Source: Lantana camara
Taxonomy: Eukaryota; Streptophyta; Magnoliopsida; Lamiales; Verbenaceae
NCBI GenBank assembly: GCA_037501455.1
Contig: CM074865.1
Coordinates: 13,772,501 to 13,836,500 of the forward strand
Length of the DNA: 64,000 nt
Direction: 5' to 3'
Shown here: piece after piece, positions 1-11,296 of the stretch
How positions within the stretch are numbered: position 1 is the stretch's first letter
Layout of the letters: every line of letters starts with the position of its first letter
Notes under the pieces: generated by a model
What the model was told of the DNA's origin: nothing
The model's database searches: none
What the model saw: only the letters and a program-made list of their open reading frames with translations
Program-made: the position numbers and the translations under genes

Positions 1-636
1 CAGTAAATCCCTCCAGATGGCGTCGTATTGGTCATCGATTCCAGTAAGGAACTGAAATAGCCTCTGTTCTTGGATTATCTTGTTGAAGATAGTGATGTCC
101 TCTGGACATTTCATAGGGTTGGGTTGTCTCCTGTCGATGGCCATCCATAAATTTTGCAGGTTATTCCAAAAACCTTCAAGACTTTCCTGTCCCTGTTTTT
201 GGGTATTTGCTCTCCGGTGTATGTCGAAGAGTTGAAGTGGATCTCCGCCGCTTCCGTATGTGGTGGCGAGACCATCCCACAGGGCCTTCGAAGTTGGATA
301 TTGAAGAGCGCTGTTGATGAGACTCGCTTCTATGTTTTGAATAATCCAGTTAAAAACACTTTGATCTACCTGTTCCTATTGGTCGAATTTTGGGTCAGTT
401 GTTTCTGGGGCCGGAGGGGTTCCGGTAATGTGCGATCGGCAACCTCTGTCTCCTATCGCCATCTTCATGTGACGTGCCCACATCGAGTAATTATCTCCGT
501 TCAATTTGATTCCGAGAGACAGATTATCTGATTTGGGCATAGTTGGTTGGTATTGGTTGTTGTTCTGTAGTAGATTTGCTATTTGGATTGAGAGCTCTTG
601 GGTGTTGTTTTTTGTCGGTTCTGTTGGTGTTGACAT
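1..636 (-). pseudogene. Copia gag, broken and partial
   Basis: Reading on the minus strand from an ATG at 634-636 gives a copia gag N-terminus (LNGDNYSMWARHMKMAI, then HITGTPPAP). It is closely similar to the gag at 12922. A TAG at 376-378 replaces the TGG (Trp) of that relative. Beyond it the same frame continues to the window edge with recognisable gag sequence (ALWDGLATTYGSGGDPLQLFD and on). The CAA at 301-303 is intact here, whereas the relative has TAA, so each copy carries a different nonsense mutation. The full polyprotein is not in the window. Confidence 0.85.
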
Positions 637-734
637 GTTGTTGATTATGCAGGTTTGTTGAGATCAAGGCTGATTAGGGTTCGGGATTGGTAGGGACGAT
701 GATGTTAATAACTGAGTCCCAAGATTTTTAGCCT

Positions 735-746
735 GCTCTGATACCA
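735..746 (-). promoter_or_regulatory. Primer binding site (initiator Met-tRNA type)
   Basis: TGGTATCAGAGC on the minus strand directly follows the LTR. It is the usual plant copia primer site, complementary to the 3' end of initiator tRNA-Met. Confidence 0.9.
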
Positions 747-939
747 TGTTAAAACATGGTAATCGGGAAGAAAATTGGATCAAATTCATTGTGCTTGTTT
801 CTGTTTTTCTTGATTACAGATTACAAGGAGAAGAAGTATATAACAACATTTACAAGGAAACAAATCTCGACACAATCGGGCCTGTTACAATTAATCAGGG
901 ATCATGGTCAACCTTTCTATATTTACTTGATCTCCAACA
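747..939 (-). repeat. 5' LTR of the left copia element
   Basis: A 193-bp LTR starting TGTTGGAG and ending TTTTAACA on the minus strand. It resembles the 202-bp LTRs of the element at 12615, for example in the blocks reading CCTTGTAA and TGTAATCTGTAA. Confidence 0.85.
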
Positions 940-1824
940 TATAATACTCAGGATCTGTTTCTTGCAACGACAATAGCACTTCAATCATGGTTTTCTCTTT
1001 GTCCTCCAAGATGGTGCCTCTCCCAAGAATCCCGTCAATCAGATTCTGGAAAAACTTGTGTACCTTCTCCTGCATGGCCTTATACTTTTTTTTTCTGTTT
1101 TTGCAAGCCATTTCAGGCACGGAATAAAGTCGTGCACCATTGTTTTGCTTGCCAACTGATTAAGCTCACTAACAATGTCTTAAAACTGCTTAGCCTCCCC
1201 TGAGTTGACGGCCTCATTCTTTCCATAATATCTCTTCCCAAAAATTATCCTCGTCAGGACATTGAAAAACAGCTCAAACATTACACTCCTCATCTCAGTC
1301 ACGCAGCCTGGATTTTCTGAAGAGATCTTAAAAAGATGATGAATCAGTATTCTAACTTCATCCAGGCGGATCTGGGATAGGGCTTGTATGCGTTGAGACG
1401 ATAGAAGTTCAACAGATGATATTCGTCGAAGGTGTCTCCAATGGTCTCCAAGTGGTGACCAGCTAACACTCGTGAAGTTGTAGCCAAAATATTTCCCAAA
1501 CAGAAATCGGGGCCTATTGGCTATGATGGGATCGTTAGTTATGGAAAAGCATTCTGCAGCTGCTGATGGGGTGTTCACGATAACCGTGAGCCGGGAGCCG
1601 AGTTGCAAGGAGAAAACGGGCCCGTATTTGTTTGAAAGACGATGAAAGGTCTGTTGCATAGGTTTCTTCAACAAGTAAATGTTGCCTAGAACTGGAAATG
1701 TCAGAAACGGGCCTGGAGGAAGATTGCGAAGTTTGCGAAGGAGATTTTGAGTTACCAGATACATACAAAAAAATAATGGAAGATACAGGAATATGATCAA
1801 GAACAGGCCCATCGATGGAAACAT
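940..1824 (-). pseudogene. CYP81-like cytochrome P450 pseudogene, exon 1 interrupted by a copia LTR
   Basis: The translation matches exon 1 of the intact P450 at 35495-37735 closely: membrane anchor, NLPPGP hinge, then the RPRFLFGK and SPLGDHWR blocks. The matching start is the ATG at 1822-1824; an in-frame ATG also lies at 1873-1875. Three lesions are visible. CAA has become TAA at 1180-1182, after GEAKQF. A run of T (plus strand, about 1086-1094) is two bases longer than in the intact copy and shifts the frame. The coding sequence stops at DPEYY where the copia LTR begins at 939. No second exon with the heme-binding site lies in the window. It is a dead tandem or dispersed duplicate of the gene at 35495. 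Confidence 0.9.
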
Positions 1825-1969
1825 GAAATATGAGTCCTTGTCTTGGATGAAAGATATATACTCAGAGCAGGTCATTCATTATCACATCTTGTGGCGAAAG
1901 ATAGCTTTGCCCAAATTAATTAATAACCTAGCAACTTGTTTTTGTGAAGCCCAAAATATTATTTAACGA

Positions 1970-2372
1970 AATAATTACATTCAACTACCTCAGGTTTGGC
2001 CTAATTACAATCCAATCCATATTCTTTGGGTATTTACCATGTAGCCCCTAAACTTTACATTCTGTTTGAGCTTCCTGACGTCCATTAGGATTCCGTTAAG
2101 TTGATCAGTTCTCCTTCCAAAATTGCAAAAAGAACGGGGATCATTTTGTTATTAAAAAGAAATTGTAGAGATTGTTTTGTTATTAAAAAAACTATAGGGA
2201 TGTATTTGTAATAAATTCAGAAGCAATTTTGGAAGAACAACTAACCAACTTAACGGACGTCAGGGACCTCAAAGAGAATCTAAAGTTCAGGGACTACATT
2301 GTAAAAATGCAAAGAATAGAGATTGAGTTGTAATTAGGCCAAACCTCAAGGTACGTAATTGGAAGTAACTCA
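1970..2372. repeat. Fold-back (long-TIR) non-coding element
   Basis: The left arm (CCTCAGGTTTGGCCTAATTAC) is mirrored by the right arm (GTAATTAGGCCAAACCTC), and the inversion continues inwards through the CTGACGTCC / GGACGTCAG blocks. There is no coding capacity. It belongs to the MITE-like repeats containing stretches such as 'aggtttggcctaattaca'. Ends are approximate and no target duplication was found. Confidence 0.65.
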
Positions 2373-2458
2373 GCCTTATTTAAATTGTAACTCTTCTCTT
2401 TGGGCATTATAGTTCTTTTTTTTTTTTTTCCTTATTTCAATTAGTATTATTATTAGAG

Positions 2459-2917
2459 AAATTTACATCTGACTACCCTGCTATTAGGCATAGTTACAAC
2501 ACGGTCCATCTTTATCAGAAAATTACAACGTAGTCTCTCTAATTTATGTTCCGTTAGTAGTCTCTCCATTACGTTAGGGTTCCGTTATGATTTTGCCTTA
2601 TAATCCCAAAAATGCCCCTAAGTATTTGAACAAATTTTGAAATTACCAAAATACCCTTATATGAAATATCTAAAAAATATTACAAAAACATCCCTACTTA
2701 TTACATACTCCAACAAAACGACCCTTTCAATATCAAAAATTGCGATAATAATTAAGGGTATTTTCGGAATCACATGACAAAATCATGACGGAATCCTAAC
2801 GGAATGGAGGGACTACTAATGGAATATAAATTAATTAAAAGACTACACTGTAATTTCCTGATAAAAATGGACTGTATTATAATTAGACCTAATAACAAGA
2901 TAGTTAGATATAAATTT
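2459..2917. repeat. Fold-back MITE-like element
   Basis: The arms are inverted from end to end: AAATTTACATCTGACTACC at the left against GATAGTTAGATATAAATTT at the right, and internally GTTAGGGTTCCGTTATGATTTTG against its complement. There is no ORF of note. A truncated relative lies in the intron of the intact P450 (36428-36710). Confidence 0.65.
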
Positions 2918-3204
2918 CCTTTATGTAGTGAAATCAGCCGAATATTGGTCATAATGAATAAAATACTCAGAACAGATCTATCATTAGCATCTTTAGAGTA
3001 AGGAAAAAATTGCATACTTGGTGCCGAGACGTTTTTTTTTTCTTTTTTTTTTCAAATATACATATTTAGTCTTTTTTTTTTTTTTTTTGGGTGCAATGTT
3101 GATCTCAACGTTAATTTTGGACGCAATGCTTGTTAAATGCTTATCAATTGAACTTTGAGGGATTTAACTTCATTCTATGATTCATATCTTAGAACTTTTT
3201 TTCT

Positions 3205-3291
3205 AAGCACACCTTCCCAAGTGTTGAATTCGAACTCAAACCATTACATTAAAGAAAAAACTCTTTAAACACTTGAATTAATCCATGTGGC
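3205..3291 (-). repeat. SINE-like short repeat, degenerate
   Basis: On the minus strand this reads CATGGATTAATTCAAGTG, then GAGTTCGAATTCAACACTTGGGA. It matches the second copy at 32440-32520. GAGTTCGAATTC resembles a pol III B box, so a tRNA-derived SINE origin is plausible. The surrounding 2918-4086 otherwise shows only AT-rich sequence, with poly(T) runs at 3031-3088 and no gene. Confidence 0.4.
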
Positions 3292-4086
3292 AAATATCTT
3301 AGAATTAATAGACATGCATAAATCCATTGAACTTTTACAGAGTTTAACTTCATTCCCCACCTCGAAAGAATTAATATGCATGATTTTATCGTCCAAAATA
3401 AAATAATATTTAATAAAAAACTATTTTATTATTTTTCATGGTAAAAATATTATATTTTATTATACAAATTTTATTGTAGAGAAAATAATAGTTATAAACA
3501 ATACATTTTTTAAAAGTAAATAAATTATCCTTGCCTTATCGTGGGTTTTACAGCTAGTATATATATATACCCTATAAATTACCTCAATTGTTTTAATTTT
3601 AAATCGTGAACTTCCTTCAGTTTTATCGATTTGTATTGTTAGTGCTAGAAACATGGATACATGTAAATATCTCAGAAATACCTCTGGCCTGTGTAAATTT
3701 CTTATAATACTTGAAATCTCCTAGGGGTGTTCCTGTAATATTGTAGGGCGGAAAAGGGGTGTTACTGTAATATGTAATTTCGGGGCTTAGACTTTGCAAT
3801 ATTTTCATACTTATAGACATCATCTATAATGGATAAAAAATTGAGGAAAGAGCTAATTATATTGTTTGTAAGACATTGGAACAGTGAAAATTTTCACTAA
3901 AAAAATTTGAAATAAGACCTAGCTAGTTTTTGTAATGACATTGGATTAGTGAAAGGAACAAAAACGCAATAAAACAAATTTATTTTAAAATTTACCCGAT
4001 TGACACCTAAACTCGCAACAAAGATAGTAAAATTTCTTAATTGTTTTGAAGGGAGACATTTATTGGATAATGCAATTGACTTAAAG

Positions 4087-4434
4087 GAAAATTACAAAAT
4101 CAGGACACTAAGTGACCCCTACTAGCAATTTCGGGACAGTAATTTCTTTGGCGACAAAAGTGTGCCAGTAAATCCCAAAATTTGTCAATTTCAGGACAAA
4201 GGTCGCCGGAGCGTGCTGATGTGGCACCGGAGTGCTGACGTGGACATACGTGGACATTGACTCCCAAAATTTTGTGTCCACGTCAGCACTCCGACGCCAC
4301 ATCAACGGGCTCCGGAGACCTTTATCCTGAAATTGACAAATTTTGGGACTTACTGGCACACTTTTGTCGCTGGAGAAATTACTGTCACGGAATTGCTAGT
4401 AAGGGTCACTTAGTGTCCCGATTTTGTAATTTTC
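4087..4434. repeat. Fold-back MITE, copy 1
   Basis: A near-palindrome of about 348 bp beginning GAAAATTACAAAATC and ending with its complement. The arms carry CCGGAG and GCTGACGTGG blocks, and only the short centre is asymmetric. The copy at 10002-10350 has the reverse-complement centre, so the two are inserted in opposite directions. Small ORFs here are by-products of the palindrome. Confidence 0.85.
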
Positions 4435-4534
4435 AAAATATTACCATTTGTCGGAAAAAAGCACAAATTCCTCTCGAATTATAGTACTCTCAAATGAAAT
4501 GTAGTTCGATTTCCACACACTAATCCTTGATTTA

Positions 4535-4640
4535 TTAAGTTGAGCCCCCACGTGGACGAATCAGAAGCTGCCACGTGTCATCTATACACGTAGAAACACG
4601 TACAAGTTTGAAGCTTTTCTTGAGCTTATATATATGGCAA
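4535..4640 (+). promoter_or_regulatory. Promoter with ABRE/G-box cluster and TATA box
   Basis: CCCCACGTGG, GCCACGTGTC and two further ACACGTA motifs occur within about 60 bp. A TATA box (GCTTATATATATGG) follows at about 4625-4637, around 115 bp upstream of the ATG at 4753. ACGTG cores of this kind are abscisic-acid response elements in plants; actual ABA control is inferred. The tandem copy shares the CTTGAGCTTATATA core at about 5373. Confidence 0.6.
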
Positions 4641-4752
4641 TTGTCTTCCCCTATTTTCTCATCCATCAATATTCAAACTTGTGTGTGTTTGATAACTAAG
4701 TTATAAGTTCCTCTTTTCTTTCCAAACTTTAAGGTACATTTGTAAGAGAAAT

Positions 4753-4926
4753 ATGTCTTACCTCTCCAACATCAACAACAATTTGTACAAGATTGACGAT
4801 GTTGGTAGTCAAAGCTTCGGCGACGAAGGGTACAATTACCCTCTACCAATGACTAACAACCTGATTGAAAGGGATGGAGATCATGATCAAAATGACGATG
4901 GGACATATTATGCGCCGGCTGCTTGA
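4753..4926 (+). CDS. Small uncharacterised protein, 57 aa
   Basis: The ORF runs from ATG 4753 to TGA 4924-4926. The product begins MSYLSNINNNLYKIDDVGSQ and ends DDGTYYAPAA. It is hydrophilic and rich in Asn, Asp, Gly and Tyr, with no signal peptide or membrane segment. I do not recognise the family. Support for a real gene: a TATA box and ABRE-like motifs upstream, a leader of normal length, and a tandem duplicate (5190-5532) that shares promoter, leader, start context and 3' flank. The leader contains TTTAAGGTACATTTGTAAG, conserved in both copies. Small acidic hydrophilic products of this type are often stress-related in plants, but that is only a guess from the promoter. Expression data would settle it. 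Confidence 0.55.
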   Translation: MSYLSNINNNLYKIDDVGSQSFGDEGYNYPLPMTNNLIERDGDHDQNDDGTYYAPAA

Positions 4927-5189
4927 AGATTGCCCTGCGAGAGACCACCTTCATGTTTGTCACGGAAGTGTTCTTTACGGAGTAGATTAATATAAGAAAT
5001 GTAGCTTTGTAATGTTATAGACTTATAGTTCGGCATAGGTTAACTAGGAACCTTCGAAGTTTCACTATTTTAACTTTATATAGCTCTATGTAGTTTATGT
5101 ATCTCAATGTATATGAGTGAAATATGAGATGAAACACAAATTATGAAAGCAAAGACCCCATTTGAATTTTAGTATTGAAAAATGCAATA

Positions 5190-5532
5190 CTTTAATCTCC
5201 AAATTAACAAAAAAACCTTACATCCATGTCAAGTGGAGCTTCCATGTGGATGAATCACGACACAATATGCGAGACGGTGTCGGCTCGTCCACATAATTGA
5301 GACACAATGAGCACACCCTTTCACGTTCAAACCCTAAGCTACCTCACGCTCGGCTGAATTTCGAGCTTTCTTGAGCTTATATAAGTGTCTATGGTCTTCA
5401 CTTGCTATGGCGTCCATAAAAAATTCAATAAAATATATTACTACCAAGTGTATCACTAATTATTAATTCCCCCGTTTTCATACTTTAAGGTATATTTTAA
5501 GAAGAAAAAATATGTCTTCTCCGACAGCTTGA
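5190..5532 (+). pseudogene. Tandem copy of the small gene with collapsed coding region
   Basis: This matches the 4535-4926 gene in its promoter (CTTGAGCTTATATA), leader (CTTTAAGGTATATTTTAAG) and start context (AATATGTCTT). The reading frame from ATG 5512 is then only MSSPTA before TGA at 5530-5532; the GCTTGAAGAT junction is the same as at the 3' end of copy 1. The sequence after the stop (CTTCATGTTTGCCATGAAAAGTG) again matches copy 1. The middle of the coding region has therefore been lost while both ends are kept. It is probably a pseudogene, unless the hexapeptide or the transcript itself is used. The stretch 5533-5948 holds the rest of the 3' flank and nothing else recognisable. Confidence 0.6.
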
Positions 5533-5948
5533 AGATAAGTCTGTAGTGACTAGCTACTGATTTTTGTAGTAAAGAGATAAGATAACCTTTATTTTCATCA
5601 TCTGAATTGGGGTTTTGCACTACTTGAACTACTCTCCTTCATGTTTGCCATGAAAAGTGTTATTCACGGAGTGGTGATAACTCGTTATTTCTTCATCTTT
5701 ATGGTTGAGTTTTATCCTGAATTGTGCTTGAATTGATATTATCTTGAAAGAAATTGATACTTTATTGTCTTTATTGTAGAATTGGGGCTCAAAGGCGAAA
5801 TTGAAGTATTTTTAGTCGTTTTATGAAGAAATTCATGCAAATAGGCGGACCTCGAGACTTAGCCGTGGCATGGCGGATGTTAAAGAGTGCAGCATTATGC
5901 ATTAAGAATTATAAGCAATTAGATTGTATGTAACATGCATGCATACAC

Positions 5949-8900
5949 TGTAACGCCCCGGTTTTTCAATTTTATTAATATGCTTTATTTGCTTCTAAAT
6001 TGCGCAATTCAATTATTCAATTATGTGATTAATTGTTTTTATGTGTTTATATTTAATTCTATTATAATTGTTATTGTTTTATTTTATTATATTATATTTC
6101 AATTCAATATTATTCTTTTAAAAACTATTTCGTATTATATATATATATGTTTAATTATATTATTATTAATTTAATGATTATGCTAATTAAGTGTTATGTT
6201 AATTAATCATGTTTTAATTAATTAATTATTCAAATATATATATATATATATATATACGTTGACTTAATATAAATTATTTAATATTAGAATTCATTCATTA
6301 TTTATGATTTATGCATGGGAAATTATAATTTTTGCATGGAAATAATTATGCATGAATTTTTATGTATTTATTGCATGAATTGCATGGTTTGAGCATATGT
6401 CCATTTCGTGCTTCGTTTCTTATAAGAAATGATATCGAATTGTCACGAATTTGTAGTATGTCGTAAATATATGTGTTATGGACTTGATTTTATGCTCGGT
6501 TTACATTTTCGAATTCATTTGATATGTTAACGGATTTAATTTGATTTGAGGAACCAAATCAGGGGCTAACGAGCACTTAGCGTACCCTTGGTTCCGAATT
6601 TAATATCTTGAGCTCGGGAACTCGGATTCGAGTTCCGTCAACTTCGCTGAACTCGTAACGAAAATACGAGTTTAGTAAACTTAGCCTTATAATTTTCCTA
6701 ATCCATTTGAAACTCCGAAATCCAACCGAAAGACGAATCGGCGACCAACTTGACCTTGTTACACTAAATCAGCCATATCTTGGCCAAACCATAACCAAAT
6801 TAACCATGGTTAGATTCTTTGAAACCCTAACTCAACCCTCTATCATGACATAACCAGCCTTGACCGAGATTATCCTCACACAAGCCCCAAAACTCAGCCA
6901 AAGCTACTGTTTTCTCTCCAGTTCCGTAACCCTTCACCATTTGGAGATTTTGGAGCTCAAATCTCATCCAAACTTCAATCAATCATCAAGGTAAGCTTAG
7001 GGTTGTATTGTATGTTTAATTCTGGTCATTTTCATCCTTTCATCCACGATTTTGAGCATGGATTCGAGATATTCTGGGCTTTTTCCGAATTAGGGTGATT
7101 TTGGGCAAATGTTGATCTCCTTCGTTTCTCAATGGTTTTGATTGATTCCAAACTTGATATTGATTGTTTTAACATCCTCATATCATTTATGATCATTGAT
7201 TTCTTGGTAGTAAGTGTATTCATGAGTTATTATTTATGAGACTTTGAGCAAATTTTCATGAAAGTCACGTATCCTTTCTTCTCTTGGTTGAGCTTGTTTG
7301 GAACTGAGTTATAGGTTGAATTTGTGTTGATTGCTGCACATTTGATGGCCTTAACCGATATGAATATGTGGGATTGAAGAGGATTAGCCATGCTCTGTTT
7401 TTCCGTGACTTTCTTGTCCTGTTTTGGGACTGGTTTGAGCTGCTGCGTTGTGTGCTTTTGCTGTAAACTTTCTTGGCGTGTTGGGATGTGTTTTAGCTGA
7501 GTTCTTGCAGCATTTCATGCATGGTTTTTGTTGCCTTTCTTGCTGTACATGGCTGTAGTTGCTGCTGCGTTTCTGCTGTAAAAACAGGGACTGTCGCAGG
7601 CGAGGAACGGGCGTGTCTTTTTCTTCCTCTCCAGCGGGAACGGGGGTGCATTTATGGTTTGGAATTTCTGTACCGAGACACGGGGGTGTCTCGGTCTAGG
7701 TTTGGAACGTGACACGGGGGTGTCACCCCGTTTTTCTGGATTTCTTTTGCTGCCATTTCTGCTGCTGCTGCTGTGTGGGTTCTGTGCGGTGGTGTTGTGT
7801 CTTGGATGCATGTGTGTGTGGGGCTGAGTATATATATATGTCTGTTTGTGTGTGTGCATGCATGTGTATAATATATATAGTATATATATATATGCATGTA
7901 AAATATATAAGTGCATGCATGGTTTGTGTATTGTATATAGCATATATATTGCATGCATGCATGAGTGTGTTCTTGTGTGTGTACGTGTATATATAGGTAT
8001 ATATGATATATATATTGTATATTATTGTATATGGTTATTTATATATATTATATTATATATATTTGTTATATATTTTAAATATTATTTGATTTAATTTAAT
8101 TATTGAAATTAGTTGATTTCTATTTCGCGTATTTAATTTATCGACTTTTGATTGAACGTTTTATTTATTTTATTCTTAAATGTGAAATTATGAATTTATG
8201 AATTTATGAATATTATGAATGTTATGAATTTATGAAATTGAGTGAAATATATGAACGAATGAATGATTTGATTATATGTTTTAAATCCTTTAATAGTGTA
8301 CATGAACAATTTATGATATAATATCAATGGTTACGCATTCATATCATGTTCATGACATGCCGTGCGTCTTATATGGTTCATTGGTGTCTCGAGTCTCACA
8401 AACACGTCATGTTGTCTTTTGTACAGTTTATCTCCAGGGTGGAGAGATCTTGATCGTTCAGGCACTTGGTATTCGTATCCTTGTTTCGTCGCGGTTCAGG
8501 TGAGGGTGTTTTCGTTTTAGCTATGTATCAAACCCTACAACCCTTATGTGAAAAGCTTTGGCCAAAGCCTTATGATTATATATATATATGGTTTTCAAAT
8601 GAATTTATCGAGTAAATTCTTCTGAATTATACGTATGAGCGTATATAAGCTTAAAAATGGTTTTGTAATAAGGCTATGCTCCAAACCGTGTGTCTTCATG
8701 CTAGCTACGGATTTGGATGACACGGAGAGGTACGTATATAGCATATGCCAAGTTACACGGTAAGGTATGATTTCCTATAGTATGTATCCTATGTATATAT
8801 TGAATGTTTGGCGAGACACATTTATATTTATGACTGTTCGGGCCCCGGGACTTAGTATATGTGGCTAACCGAGGAAGCAAGGGCTGACGGGGATCCCATA

Positions 8901-9935
8901 TACTAGTCCCAACTTATATACAGCGGTACCGGACCTCGTCAGGAGATTGGCGGGGAAAGGGAGCTGAGTGCCATCTGGGGAGTCATGTAACCCCTTTTGG
9001 TCAATGATCGGGTGGTCGGGCCTTGCAAACCCACCACCAACCCGGAGGAAGAAGGTTGGAACTTATTTATGATTGAAAATGATTGATTGACTGATTGATT
9101 ATTGATTGATAGGCACGGTGCGGGAAGGCCGGGCATCGGATTGCCCAAACCATATATTTAGGACATGATTTATGGTCTGTGTGTATTATGATATATTGCA
9201 TGATCGCCTAATCAATATATTAATGATATTTGTCGTACACGGTCGGAGTTGGTTGGAGATTGTGCACGCTCACTCGCCGAGCCTTATATTTATGTATGAT
9301 TTATGAATGTAATGAATTTAATATGATTTAGTCGTAAAAGTCGAGCATTGTTTATCTATTTTCTTGCCCTTGTTGGGAACTAAATTCAAATAAAACCTTG
9401 CTCGAGATTTATGACTTGCATGTGCATGTTTTATATTTATATGTATCGCTCCTGCTCACTCAGTCTTCTAGAGACTGACCCTCTCCCTCCCCAACACTTT
9501 AGTGTGCAGGTTTGATTTTGGAGTCTCGAGTTAGGCGGAGGTGTTTGGAGTCTGTAAGTGGGTCGAGTTAGGCTGGGAGAGTCTCTGCATTCGCATCTGT
9601 ATTGGATTTATGTATAATTCATTTCAGTTATATCGTGAAATTGGATACCTATGTATTTATTATATGAAATTGGTTTTACTGAGTTTTGCTATGAATTTGA
9701 AAGAGGCCTGAAGTGCCCAATTATACTTATGAGTTGTATGTTTGAATTTGAGTTTGCAATGCATTATACGGTGTTGATTGGTATTCATTGCAGGGTCTAG
9801 CTCCGCCTGGCTTAGGAAGGTTTTTATGTTTGTCTCCCGTTCGCTAGGGTTTGATACGGGTGCGGATTTACAATTTCGTTACTCGTGTTGAGCCTTAGTG
9901 CGGGGGATGTGGTGCCTCACGTGCGGGGTGCTACA
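5949..9935. mobile_element. Probable solo LTR, about 4 kb, Tekay/Del-type gypsy
   Basis: The sequence starts TGTAACGCCCCGG and ends CGGGGTGCTACA, inverted termini typical of the long LTRs of plant Tekay/Del chromoviruses. It has no coding capacity for gag or pol. The flanking 5-mers, TACAC (5944-5948) and TCCAC (9936-9940), differ by one base, as expected for an ageing duplication. Inside are an AT-rich first part and a GC-richer leader-like part with a good splice donor (CATCAAGGTAAGC, about 6986). A TA/TG microsatellite zone follows at 7800-8070. No primer site or polypurine tract flanks it. The ORFs reported in this region are low-complexity shadows. Confidence 0.6.
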
Positions 9936-10001
9936 TCCACGTTATTAGTGGGGGGTTGACTTATGTTGATTTGAGTGGGCTGCACATTGCCTCATGATAA
10001 A

Positions 10002-10350
10002 GAAAATTACAAAATCGGGACACTAAGTGATCCCTACTAGCAATTCCGGGACAGTAATTTCTCCAGCGACAAAAATGTGCCAGTAAGTCCCAAAATTTGT
10101 CAATTTTAGGACAAAGGTCTCCGGAGCCCGCTGATGTGGCGTCGGAGTGCTGACGTGGACACAAAATTTTGGGAGTCAATATCCACGTGTTTCCACGTCA
10201 GCACTCCGGCGCCACATCAGCACACTCCGGCGACCTTTGTCCTGAAATTGACAAATTTTGGGACTTACTGGCACACTTTTGTCGCCGGAGAAATTAGTGT
10301 CCCGAAATTGCTAGTAAGGATCACTTATTGTCCCCATTTTGTAATTTTTC
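10002..10350. repeat. Fold-back MITE, copy 2, opposite orientation
   Basis: About 349 bp with the same arms as the copy at 4087-4434 and a reverse-complemented asymmetric centre. Arm sequences differ at several positions, so the two copies are not recent twins. The stretch 10351-11296 that follows is AT-rich, with no gene or repeat I can define. Confidence 0.85.
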
Positions 10351-11296
10351 CATTGACTTAATTCACCTTCAAAAACTATTTCAAGTAGAAAAAATAGTCA
10401 AAATGAAATATATGCGGGATAGTTAGGGCGTGAAATTTATAAGAATGAATATTTGCGGGCGGAAAAACAAGTTTAGAATATAACATGTTTTTATGCATAT
10501 TAAATAATGGGAGAGTGGCATATCTTGAATAAATGTGATTTGCTTTAATTCACTTCAAGAATTACCTTAAGATTGGAAAATTATCAAACCATTAAATATT
10601 AAAAATCACAATCTTTAAACTTCTCGTCGACGCTAAATATGGAAAGTGCCTAGAAATTTATTAGGTATAATTACTAGAAAAACCCTATGAAAGATTGAAA
10701 ATGCAAGATAAATTCTATATTTAAAAAATTAGCATAAAAAACCCTCACGCGTTATTTGAGCCTCACGTGCCAAAAAATTAAATTTTAAATATAAAAATTA
10801 CACTTTTTCACTTCTTCGCAAAAATTATACAAAAATATTTTTTAATAAAGAATTCCAAAAATATATAATAGAATATAAAATAAAATATTGAAAAGGATAT
10901 ATATATATATATATAAAAAAGAAATAAATCATATAAATACCACAAAAATTGATATTGGGAAGTAAAAGATGAAAGTAAAGATATAAATCAAAAGTTAGTA
11001 AGAAAATAAATCAAAAAGAAATTAATGGATAAAAATTAAATATTAAAATAAAAATTTTAGGTCTTGTTTGAAAATTTCCATAAATATTGGAGTAAAAACC
11101 GAAATTATAGAAATTAAGAGACTATGCAGATAAATACAAAAAATAATTTTTTTCTAAAAAAATTTGCACAACAGGCGCGTATAATACAATTATAGGACAA
11201 AAGTTTTCTATACAAATTTTAGAGAATACAAGATTTTTCATGAGATTATAATATGAGATTTTTTCTGTCCATTTTGAATAATACAAGGAACTTTAA

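Larger units (their letters stand above)
1..939 (-). mobile_element. Copia LTR retrotransposon, 5' end, running off the left edge
   Basis: A Ty1/copia element lies on the minus strand, with its 5' LTR at 747-939, its primer binding site at 735-746 and gag reading towards base 1. The remaining pol and the 3' LTR are outside the window. LTR and gag both resemble the complete copia element at 12615-17653, so the two belong to one family. The LTR abuts CYP81-like coding sequence at base 940, so the element inserted inside an exon of that gene. The flanking duplication cannot be checked because the other end is missing. Confidence 0.9.

Noticed and set aside
1853..1863. TATA-like GTATATATC upstream of the P450 pseudogene
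   Set aside because: It is about 30 bp from the aligned start codon, too close to serve a leader, and is not conserved in the intact copy.
4087..4484. ORFs at 4108-4359 and 4257-4484, and similar ones at 9961-10361
   Set aside because: They recur in both fold-back MITE copies on both strands as a result of the palindrome.
7515..8094. Cluster of overlapping ORFs on both strands rich in Cys, Tyr, Ile and His
   Set aside because: They arise from TA/TG/CA-rich low-complexity sequence within the probable solo LTR and have no recognisable domain.
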